Below the pieces are notes generated by a model that did not search any database, was not told the DNA's origin, and saw only the letters and a list, made by a program, of their open reading frames with translations. From Bacteroidales bacterium (GTDB taxonomy: Bacteria; Bacteroidota; Bacteroidia; Bacteroidales; UBA7960): a stretch of DNA of 8,250 bases. Location: NCBI GenBank assembly GCA_007130545.1, contig SLSG01000219.1:1-8250 (forward strand), read 5' to 3'. Positions 1 to 5,660 of this stretch are shown in pieces; position 1 is the stretch's first letter; each line of letters starts with the position of its first letter. The translations under genes and the position numbers were made by a program.

Positions 1-26
1 AATTTAAAAACCAATAATTGTCGGAT

Positions 27-779
27 ATGCCAGCATTAAATATTCTTGTTGTGGAGGATGAGTTCCTTGTTGCAGCAGACATTGAAGAAAGCCTGATCAG
101 CCTTGGGTACAAGGTGCAGAATACGGTGGCCAGCGGTCCGGCCGCCATTGCCGAGGTGGAGAAAAACCTGCCCGATTTGATCCTGATGGACATTATCCTG
201 AAAGGGGAAATGACAGGCATAGAGGCGGCCACTGTCATAGGGGAAAAGCACAATGTGCCGATCATCTACCTGACCGCCAATGCTGATTTTGCCACCGTGG
301 AAAAGGCAAAGATATCCCTGCCTTACGGGTACATCCTGAAGCCTTTTACCGAGAAGGAACTGCAGACAAACATCGAGATCGCGCGGTTCAAATTTGAGAA
401 TGACCTGAAATCAAGAATAGAGAGCGACCAGTTCAACAAGTTCTTCCGGCTCAATGAGGAAAAGGAGGAATTGTTGATGGTGGACTCAGACAAGGGGCTG
501 GAAAAGATTCATCTCCCGGATGTATACTATATTGAGCAAAGCGGGGAGAACTGCAAGGCCCATATGCGCGGGGATAATGTGCTGATCCGAAGCACCCTGG
601 ATGAGATCGCATCCCATTTCCCGGCCGATAAGTTTGTTAGGGTCAGCCGCGACCACCTGGTCAACATAGACAAGATTTTCATTGCCAAATTCCCGGAGAT
701 CATCATTGCCGACAAGATGTCTGTGATCATTGTAGAGAAGGAGTACAAGGAGGCATTTGAGTCCAGGATGAACAGCTAG
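27..779 (+). CDS. Response regulator, REC-LytTR (AlgR/AgrA-type) DNA-binding protein
   Basis: Two-component response regulator that probably changes transcription when phosphorylated by a histidine kinase, which is not in the window. Residues 1-120 form a receiver domain: the acidic pocket is E10-D11-E12, the phosphoacceptor is D55 (in LILMDI), the switch threonine is T83 (YLTAN) and the conserved Lys-Pro pair is K105-P106. After a charged linker (about 121-148), residues 149-245 form a LytTR DNA-binding domain with the typical YYIEQSG strand, the FVRVSRDHLVNIDKI core and a final VIIV strand. The length of 250 residues is normal for this class. I chose the ATG at 27. An in-frame TTG at 18 would add three residues but is a less likely start. 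The methyltransferase gene follows 25 bases after the stop on the same strand, which suggests an operon. The DNA target is unknown. Domain assignment is confident. Confidence 0.93.
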   Translation: MPALNILVVEDEFLVAADIEESLISLGYKVQNTVASGPAAIAEVEKNLPDLILMDIILKGEMTGIEAATVIGEKHNVPIIYLTANADFATVEKAKISLPYGYILKPFTEKELQTNIEIARFKFENDLKSRIESDQFNKFFRLNEEKEELLMVDSDKGLEKIHLPDVYYIEQSGENCKAHMRGDNVLIRSTLDEIASHFPADKFVRVSRDHLVNIDKIFIAKFPEIIIADKMSVIIVEKEYKEAFESRMNS

Positions 780-804
780 GCTAAGCCGTTAATACCCATA
801 AACG

Positions 805-1695
805 ATGGATAATAGGTCAATTACTGATACCATTGGATTAGAAGGCTTCGCCGAGATGTTGTTCGAGAAAAACGGACCCGATCCTGACGAGTATGAAGAA
901 GTGCTCCGATTTGTTGACATGATAAAGGCCGACGAAGTGGAAGCATTCCGTCAGGTTATGAAACCTATTCTGACACCGGCAAGCATTATTGGCTTCTGTT
1001 ATTCAAAACCATTTGGGTATAGCGGAGATTTTTTCATTATTGAGAAAATCTACCAAAAATTCATCAGTACCGATTCAAGGTATAGGAAATGGGATGAATT
1101 TGCGCATCGGTTTCCGGCTGTCATTGCGGTTGTGAACCGCAAGAAGCTGGCCATTGAAGTATTAAGGCAATTCAATGAAAAGGCAAGTGTCGAAGGAGAA
1201 AAGTCCGTCTTGATTCTTGGCAGCGGACCGGCCACGGAGGTGAATGAATACCTGAGGGATGTTCAGGAAAACCATTTGGTGTTTGATATGATCGATCTGG
1301 ACCAGCGGGCCATCGACTATGCCAAAAACAAGAACCGGGAGTATTTGCACTGCATGCGTTTTGAGAATAAAAATGTGATCCGGTATTTGCCTGAAAAACA
1401 ATATGATTTGATCTGGAGTGCCGGACTCTTTGACTATTTCAAGGACAAGCACTTTGTGTTCCTCCTGAAGAAGTTTTACGAGTATGTGCTTCCAGGCGGG
1501 GAAATGATCATCGGGAATTTCAATGTGGAAAATCCTTCCCGCAAGATCATGGAGGTGCTTGGCGACTGGTTCCTTTTCCATCGCTCAAAAGAGGAGTTGC
1601 TGGGATTTGCTCACCAGGCAGGCATACCGGCAGAAAAGGCCTCCGTATTGGCGGAGCCTATTGGGGTGAATCTTTTTTTACGTACTGTGAAATAA
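805..1695 (+). CDS. Class I SAM-dependent methyltransferase, PhcB-like (3-hydroxy fatty acid methyl ester synthase family)
   Basis: Predicted cytoplasmic methyltransferase of 296 residues. The Rossmann SAM-binding part starts at about residue 133, with the glycine-rich motif I VLILGSGPATEV (135-146), an acidic strand end DMIDLD (161-166), a motif with DLIWSAGLFDYF (201-212) and a late strand GGEMIIGNFN (231-240). The N-terminal 125 residues are helical and carry a KPFGYSGDFFIIEKIY stretch (68-83) followed by an invariant-looking VVNRKKL (109-115). I recall this arrangement from proteins annotated as extracellular factor 3-hydroxypalmitic acid methyl ester biosynthesis protein (PhcB of Ralstonia). 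PhcB makes a quorum-sensing methyl ester; whether this homologue does so is inference, and another carboxyl or small-molecule substrate is possible. It sits 25 bases behind a REC-LytTR regulator, which suggests shared transcription and a signalling role. The stop codon touches the stop of the convergent gene. Methyltransferase is confident, subfamily moderate. Confidence 0.87.
   Translation: MDNRSITDTIGLEGFAEMLFEKNGPDPDEYEEVLRFVDMIKADEVEAFRQVMKPILTPASIIGFCYSKPFGYSGDFFIIEKIYQKFISTDSRYRKWDEFAHRFPAVIAVVNRKKLAIEVLRQFNEKASVEGEKSVLILGSGPATEVNEYLRDVQENHLVFDMIDLDQRAIDYAKNKNREYLHCMRFENKNVIRYLPEKQYDLIWSAGLFDYFKDKHFVFLLKKFYEYVLPGGEMIIGNFNVENPSRKIMEVLGDWFLFHRSKEELLGFAHQAGIPAEKASVLAEPIGVNLFLRTVK
1634..1658 (-). 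terminator. Possible terminator of the NTF2-like gene, inside the methyltransferase coding end
   Basis: On the minus strand, about 38 bases after the stop of the NTF2-like gene, the sequence can fold into a hairpin. Its stem is GG-CTCCG/CGGAG-CC with one bulged base and a six-base loop (stem at 1638-1658), followed directly by four T's (A's at 1634-1637). The U-tract is short and the site lies within the last 60 bases of the opposing methyltransferase gene, so coding constraints may explain part of it. On the plus strand the same hairpin is followed only 14 bases later by a run of seven T's (1673-1679), so it is a poor terminator in that direction. Confidence 0.3.
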
Positions 1696-2136
1696 TCAGT
1701 GCTGGAAGTAGGATTTAGATACAATCTTCCAGGCATTCCCGAATTTGTACAGAAGCAGGTAGTCGGTAAAGATCAGCTGGTTTTCCCTATGCAGTTCCAG
1801 CTTCACCATCGCTGCATTGCCGGTGACATCCACTTCCAGGAATTTTCCGCTGACCCTTGGTTGGCCCGCACTGGCCGGATTGGCTTTTCTTTCCTCAAGG
1901 CGTTGCAGCCAGTCAGAGATCGGGAATTTGGACAAACGCCCGTTGCGGTTGATCAGCATTTCAAAATCCGGGTGAAACCCCTGGCGAACGGCGTCCAGGT
2001 CGCCCAGGTTCTGTATCCCTTCCACATAGGCCTCGTTGATCACTTTTTTTACTGCTTCCTTGTCTGCAGTCTGTCCGTAAGCCTGGCCCATAAAGAACAC
2101 GGCCGCAAAAATAAAAATGCCCAGGATTTTTTTCAT
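1696..2136 (-). CDS. Secreted NTF2-like (SnoaL / lumazine-binding-like fold) protein
   Basis: Exported protein of 146 residues with unknown function. Residues 1-21 are a classic signal peptide (MKK, hydrophobic core ILGIFIFAAVFF, cleavage probably after AYG before Gln22), so the mature protein is periplasmic or secreted. The rest fits the NTF2-like superfamily. There is an N-terminal helix with DKEAVKKVINEAYVEGI (25-41), a helix and loop with the typical FHPDFEMLI (54-62), and then beta strands (KFLEVDVTGNAAMVKLEL, then LIFTDYLLLYKFGNAWKIVSKSYFQ at the end). This pattern matches the nuclear transport factor 2 family or putative lumazine-binding proteins that are common in Bacteroidota. No catalytic residues can be assigned. 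The ATG at 2136 fits the signal peptide. The gene converges on the methyltransferase with no spacer and has its own candidate promoter upstream. Confidence 0.85.
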   Translation of the reverse strand: MKKILGIFIFAAVFFMGQAYGQTADKEAVKKVINEAYVEGIQNLGDLDAVRQGFHPDFEMLINRNGRLSKFPISDWLQRLEERKANPASAGQPRVSGKFLEVDVTGNAAMVKLELHRENQLIFTDYLLLYKFGNAWKIVSKSYFQH

Positions 2137-2164
2137 GGTTTAAGTTTTACACGTTCCTTTCCAA

Positions 2165-2200
2165 CAAATATGCCTATGTGCGTTACTTACTGGCAAACAA
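2165..2200 (-). promoter_or_regulatory. Candidate promoter of the NTF2-like gene
   Basis: Read on the minus strand, a TTTG (2194-2197, within TTGTTTG) is followed after 21 bases by CATATTTG (2165-2172), which matches the Bacteroidota -7 consensus TAnnTTTG at seven of eight positions. The element lies 28 bases upstream of the ATG at 2136. It is downstream of the hairpin that probably ends the DUF2147 transcript, which fits independent transcription. Confidence 0.4.
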
Positions 2201-2241
2201 CAAGTTGCTAAAGGAATGCGGGTCTCCGGGAAAAAATCGGG

Positions 2242-2276
2242 AAAAAAAACCGCGCACTGGCGGACACTGATGTCCG
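2242..2276 (-). terminator. Intrinsic terminator of the DUF2147 gene
   Basis: Starting 18 bases after the DUF2147 stop, the minus strand carries two overlapping hairpins. One is CGGACA-TCAG-TGTCCG (2261-2276, six pairs). The other is CCGC-CAGTGC-GCGG (2250-2263, four G/C pairs), followed directly by eight T's (A's at 2242-2249). The second with its U-tract has the intrinsic-terminator form, although its stem is short. The first could pause polymerase or act as an alternative fold. Confidence 0.55.
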
Positions 2277-2294
2277 AAAACGGGCGTTTAAAGT

Positions 2295-2750
2295 TTACTC
2301 CCTTTTGGCCCGGTCGCGGGTCCAGGTTGTTTCCCTTCCCAGGAATCGCATGCCGAGCACGAAACCCTTTATCTTGAGGGTATTGTTCCCGTCAAGCCAC
2401 ATATAACAATCATAGGTCCGGCCGTTTTTCGGGTCATAAATGGTGCCGCCGGCCCATTCCTTTTTCGAGTCGTTGTAGGTAAAACCCTTTAAAAGTTCAA
2501 GTCCGATGATCGGTGTGTTGTGCCTCGACTTGTCCGGGTTTTCATCATCCACCTTGGGCCTTCCCTGTTCATTCAGCGGTTCCTCCAGCCAGACGACCCG
2601 CCCGTAGTATTTGTTATCCGCCTTTCTGAGGATCTCTACCTGTGAATCCCCCTCGGCCGTCAGCCAAAAGCCAACAACCTGGTTGGCTTGTCCGAATGCC
2701 AGTAAAGACATCCCCATCATTACAGCCACCAATAAGCCTTTCTTTTTCAT
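2295..2750 (-). CDS. Secreted DUF2147 family protein
   Basis: Exported protein of 151 residues from the DUF2147 family, a small beta-rich envelope protein family with no established biochemical role. Residues 1-20 are a signal peptide (MKKKGLLVAVMMGMSLLAFG, probable cleavage before Gln21). The mature part follows the family pattern closely. It opens with VVGFWLTAEGDSQVEI (25-40) and continues with YYGRVVWLEEPLNEQGRPKVDDENPD (48-73) and IIGLELLKGFTY (81-92). It ends with WAGGTIYDPKNGRTYDCYMWL (99-119), a LKIKGFV strand and a final RETTWTR (139-145). The family is widespread in Proteobacteria and Bacteroidota. The ATG at 2748-2750 fits the signal peptide. The gene lies between two hairpin terminators, the upstream one only 26 bases before its start, so it is probably a single-gene unit, but I see no convincing promoter in that gap. 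Confidence 0.92.
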   Translation of the reverse strand: MKKKGLLVAVMMGMSLLAFGQANQVVGFWLTAEGDSQVEILRKADNKYYGRVVWLEEPLNEQGRPKVDDENPDKSRHNTPIIGLELLKGFTYNDSKKEWAGGTIYDPKNGRTYDCYMWLDGNNTLKIKGFVLGMRFLGRETTWTRDRAKRE

Positions 2751-2776
2751 TTTGTGCAGTTTGGTAAATCCTGAAT

Positions 2777-2809
2777 AAAAAACCCGGAAAGCAGGCAGCC
2801 TTCCGGGTT
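2777..2809 (-). terminator. Strong intrinsic terminator of the M19 dipeptidase gene
   Basis: On the minus strand, 49 bases after the dipeptidase stop, there is a perfect 9-bp inverted repeat, AACCCGGAA (2781-2789) with TTCCGGGTT (2801-2809), around an 11-base loop. The descending arm runs into six T's (A's at 2777-2782, partly within the stem). This is a textbook Rho-independent terminator. It is just 26 bases upstream of the DUF2147 start codon. Confidence 0.85.
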
Positions 2810-2858
2810 GTAAATATACAAAGTTTAATGTTCAAACGATTGCTTTATTAAACAAACG

Positions 2859-4094
2859 TTAAAGATTTTTTGCGTAGGATTCTGCTTCCCTGAATACCCG
2901 CATGAAGTTGCCTGACCAGATTTTCTCAATGTCTTTTTTGCTGTAGCCGCGTCTTACGAGTTCCAGGGTAATATTCCCCAGCTCGGACACGTCGTAGCAA
3001 TCCTCCAATGCGCCACCGCCATCAAAATCGGTGCCGATGCCCACATAGTCGATCCCGACCAGGTTCACGACATGGTCGACATGGTCTACCAGATCTGCCA
3101 CCGTGGCCATGGGCCTGGGATATTTTTCATTCAGGCGCTCCCACTCCCTCCGCCTTTCCTCCAGCTCCTCGTCAGACATCTGCTCGACACTTTCAAAGCG
3201 TGTCCTCAGCTCGGCAAAGGCAGAATCCCTGGCCAGGTCCGGTTCCATTTCCTTCACATAGGAGCTGAGCACGCATAACTGAAGCACCCCGCCGTTTGCT
3301 GCCAGGGCGCGGATCATGTCGTCATCCAGGTTCCTTGGGTGGTCGCAGATCGCCCTCGCATTGGAATGGGAGGCGATCACCGGGCTGCGGGTTTCTTCCA
3401 GCACATCATAAAATGCCCGGTCTGAAATATGGGTGACATCCACCATCATACCCAAGCGGTTCAACTCCCTGACCACTTCCCTGCCAAATTCCGAAAGTCC
3501 GCCATGCGTTTCCCCGTCCCTGTCGGTGGAGGCATCACAGATCTGGTTGTTGCGCGAGTGGGACAGTCCCAGGTAGCGCCCGCCCAGGTCATAAAAGGTT
3601 TGGAGCAGGGAAAGGTCCTTACCTATGGGATAACCGTTCTCCACGCCAATATATATGGCCCTTCTCCCTTCCTCCCGGAGCCGGTAGGCATCATCGGAGG
3701 TCAGGGCGAGTCCGGCTACATCCTGGTTCTGCGCCAGGGTGCGGTGGATGATGTCAAATATATCCAGGGCCCTGTTCCTGGCTGCCTCGTATGATTCGGG
3801 ATCAAGTGGACCCTGTCCGACATAAACCGCAAAAAACGCCGCGTCCAGTCCGCCTTCCTCCATGCGGGGGAAGTCCAGCTTGCCGCCCCGGTTGCGGGGA
3901 TCGTTGCGCTTACTGATGTCAAAGCCTTCGCGCCCAATCATCAGCGGGGTGTCCACATGGCTGTCAATGGTGAGTACTTCTGCATGGATGGAGGCAGCTT
4001 TTTGCTGTATCCGTTCCTCTGAAGGGGTGCAGGAAAAAAACAAAACAGCGGCAGCAAGGGCCGCGAGCGGCAGGGTGGGGAACCGGAACTTCAT
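2859..4094 (-). CDS. Peptidase M19 family lipoprotein (membrane dipeptidase / renal dipeptidase-like)
   Basis: Zinc-dependent dipeptidase homologue of 411 residues, probably lipid-anchored in the envelope. The first 22 residues form a lipoprotein signal (MKFRFP, a hydrophobic core and LFFSC with the lipidated Cys22). The M19 metal site is complete: H46 and D48 in TIDSHVDTP, bridging E152 in IGVENGYPIG, H222 in VDVTHIS and H243 in IASHSNARA. The late acidic motif GIGTDFDGGG has D356 and D358. Family landmarks such as LGLSHSRNN and HPRNLDD are present, so activity is likely. Family members cleave a range of dipeptides, including some with D-amino acids, but the substrate here is not predictable. 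Residues 297-330 form a highly charged helical insert. I chose the ATG at 4094 because it gives a clean signal peptide; an in-frame TTG 12 bases upstream is less likely. The repeat-protein gene ends 122 bases upstream on the same strand. Confidence 0.95.
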   Translation of the reverse strand: MKFRFPTLPLAALAAAVLFFSCTPSEERIQQKAASIHAEVLTIDSHVDTPLMIGREGFDISKRNDPRNRGGKLDFPRMEEGGLDAAFFAVYVGQGPLDPESYEAARNRALDIFDIIHRTLAQNQDVAGLALTSDDAYRLREEGRRAIYIGVENGYPIGKDLSLLQTFYDLGGRYLGLSHSRNNQICDASTDRDGETHGGLSEFGREVVRELNRLGMMVDVTHISDRAFYDVLEETRSPVIASHSNARAICDHPRNLDDDMIRALAANGGVLQLCVLSSYVKEMEPDLARDSAFAELRTRFESVEQMSDEELEERRREWERLNEKYPRPMATVADLVDHVDHVVNLVGIDYVGIGTDFDGGGALEDCYDVSELGNITLELVRRGYSKKDIEKIWSGNFMRVFREAESYAKNL

Positions 4095-4216
4095 GGTATC
4101 TGTCAATGATTTATAGTGCTTGAAGTATTTACAAGCGGTAAAAATACATTTTTTCCGACAGCAGGTTCCGTGCGATCCGGACCAGAAGTTTTAAAAAATC
4201 ATAAAAATGCCGTGGT

Positions 4217-5497
4217 TCAGATCCCCATCCGTAGCCCGGCCCTTGCGCCAAACCAATATTTGCTGGTGTAGTTCCGGTGGTTGCGTTCATAAAACACCCG
4301 GGAAGGTGCAATGTCGGCCGTAGAGTGATGACAGTCCGGGCAATCGCGGTAATAATGGTTATAAAGCACTGCACCGGCAAAAAGCTGGATCCTGTTCCCT
4401 GCGTTGACTCCCAGCAGCAGCCTGCCCTCATTCAGCATGTCGGTCTCACGGATTTTCCAGCTCCAGTCTGTCCGCAATTGCGTGGAGTGTGCTTCGATGT
4501 TCATGACCAATGCTTCTGAAAGGGCAATGGCCGTTCCGATCCCATACCCAAAGCCGCCGGTCCGGCCGGAATCAAACGGGCGGTATCCGGCAGAAAAGAT
4601 ATTGTAGAAAGCAGGCAACCCGATCCGAAAGGCCGCGCCCACATGCAAGGCGTCAGACCCTGAAATCTCAAATTGACGTAGGCCGCCCCTTTTGACGATG
4701 CTCAAAAAGCCGATGGGAAGTCCGGATATGGTGTCGGCAATATTGATGAACCCCAGCTGTATGCCTTCCACCTCCCGGGCAATGTTCAGGAAGCCTGCTG
4801 CCTGTATGCCCCGGACGTTCCCTGCAGTATTCATGAAACCTGCCAGTTGGGGTCCATAGACATCGCCCCCGGTGAAATTCCCGAATCCGGCGCCCTGAAA
4901 TCCCATAAAGTTGCCCCCGGTAACGTTGGCAAATCCTGCTCCTGCAAAACCCTGGTGGTTGCCGCCGGTAACGTTGGCAAATCCTGCCCCTGTGAAACCC
5001 TGGTGGTTGCCGCCGGTAACGTTGGCAAATCCTGCTCCTGCGAAACCCTGGTGGTTGCCGCCGGTAACGTTGGCAAATCCTGCCCCTGTGAAACCCTTAA
5101 AGCTGCCCCCGGTGATGTTCAGAAAGCCGGAACCACGGAGTGCCTGTACGTCGCCTCCGGCCACATTGATAAATCCGGCAGCCTGTATTCCCCTGAGGTC
5201 CCCGGATACCAGATTCCCGAAACCGGAAACCTGTACTCCCCGGACATTTCCCCGGGTAATGTTCAGGAAGCCCCCGGCCTCCACCCCTTCAATGCCTCCG
5301 GTAATGCCGGCAAGGATGTTTACACTCAAGCGGTATGTGTTGTTTATTGCATTGGCCCCGTCAGAACCAATGAATGGGATAAGGCTCAGCTGGAAATCCT
5401 TAACCGGTTTGCTTTCCGGAAGGTCCGGATTTTGTCCCATCGCTACGTTCAGAAGCATGGCGATGGCAATAAATGATAAAAATGCCTTGTTCTTCAT
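4217..5497 (-). CDS. Exported surface protein with 16-residue GF-N repeats (LA_2272-like)
   Basis: Probable outer-membrane or surface protein of 426 residues with unknown function. Residues 1-21 are a signal peptide (MKNKAFLSFIAIAMLLNVAMG, cleavage before Gln22). Residues 72-265 hold about 13 tandem repeats with the pattern GFxNxxGGxxxGFxGA. The Gly-Phe pairs fall at 76, 92, 108, 124, 140, 156, 172, 188, 204 and 220, exactly 16 apart, and then at 235, 249 and 263 as the units shorten. Units at about 140-203 are nearly identical to each other. Similar repeats occur in proteins named LA_2272 family surface repeat-containing proteins, from memory. Residues 275-426 are non-repetitive, with alternating strands and an aromatic C-terminal stretch (KYWFGARAGLRMGI) that suggest a small beta-barrel. 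They also contain a CPDCHH loop (386-391). I chose the ATG at 5497 for the signal peptide; a longer reading with an upstream alternative start has no support. It is divergent from the TonB-dependent receptor. Confidence 0.83.
   Translation of the reverse strand: MKNKAFLSFIAIAMLLNVAMGQNPDLPESKPVKDFQLSLIPFIGSDGANAINNTYRLSVNILAGITGGIEGVEAGGFLNITRGNVRGVQVSGFGNLVSGDLRGIQAAGFINVAGGDVQALRGSGFLNITGGSFKGFTGAGFANVTGGNHQGFAGAGFANVTGGNHQGFTGAGFANVTGGNHQGFAGAGFANVTGGNFMGFQGAGFGNFTGGDVYGPQLAGFMNTAGNVRGIQAAGFLNIAREVEGIQLGFINIADTISGLPIGFLSIVKRGGLRQFEISGSDALHVGAAFRIGLPAFYNIFSAGYRPFDSGRTGGFGYGIGTAIALSEALVMNIEAHSTQLRTDWSWKIRETDMLNEGRLLLGVNAGNRIQLFAGAVLYNHYYRDCPDCHHSTADIAPSRVFYERNHRNYTSKYWFGARAGLRMGI
4911..5112 (-). 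repeat. Tandem 48-bp coding repeats, four near-identical units
   Basis: Four copies of a 48-bp unit begin (at TAACGTTGG on the plus strand) at 4921, 4969, 5017 and 5065. They encode the near-identical 16-residue repeats of the surface protein. Units 1 and 3 share one set of variant bases and units 2 and 4 another. Positions 4911-5001 match 5007-5097 with only two differences (4916/5012 and 4946/5042). This fits a recent 96-bp tandem duplication on top of an older 48-bp one. Further diverged units continue on both sides within the gene. The unit length is a multiple of three, so copy-number changes keep the frame. Confidence 0.9.
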
Positions 5498-5527
5498 GGT
5501 ATTTGCATTAATTTCCCTGCCGGGTTT

Positions 5528-5559
5528 CAAATATCGTGCCAGCCAATATTTATAACAAG
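5528..5559 (-). promoter_or_regulatory. Candidate promoter of the repeat surface protein gene
   Basis: On the minus strand CTTG (5556-5559) is followed after 20 bases by GATATTTG (5528-5535). This matches the Bacteroidota -7 element TAnnTTTG at seven of eight positions, with normal spacing to a -33 TTG. It lies 30 bases upstream of the ATG at 5497. The rest of the divergent gap up to 5660 shows no convincing promoter for the TonB receptor, no cobalamin-riboswitch-like motif and no clear Fur-box palindrome. Confidence 0.45.
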
Positions 5560-5660
5560 CCCGATAATTTAATTTTTTCACAGGATTCCCGGAACGTGAA
5601 TGAACCCCTGGGCATGTCCGTTTGTTCGAATATGCAAAGGGATTGACCAAATCGCCTCGA

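Noticed and set aside
1699..2211. Plus-strand open frame of 170 codons
   Set aside because: Antisense to the NTF2-like gene, which has a signal peptide and family pattern on the minus strand. The plus-strand product resembles nothing.
4095..4216. Possible promoter or terminator between the repeat protein and the dipeptidase
   Set aside because: Only weak matches (a TATTTTTA on the minus strand without a -33 partner) and imperfect hairpins without a following T-run were seen.
4911..5112. Regularly spaced repeats resembling a CRISPR array
   Set aside because: The 48-bp units are head-to-tail without spacers and lie in a coding frame with a multiple-of-three period. There are no cas genes.
4847..5555. 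Long plus-strand open frames with Pro-rich repeats (PPVTLANPAP pattern) opposite the surface protein gene
   Set aside because: They are antisense shadows created by the 48-bp tandem repeats. The minus-strand frame has a signal peptide, a meaningful repeat pattern and a promoter, while these frames have none.
5498..5650. N-terminal extension of the repeat protein starting at 5650
   Set aside because: It would place 51 non-hydrophobic residues before a clear signal peptide and cover the promoter-like element. The ATG at 5497 is far more plausible.
5622..5660. TTG start for the TonB receptor at 5622
   Set aside because: ATG codons at 5661, 5664 and 5694 lie closer to the signal peptide, and the extra residues add nothing recognisable.
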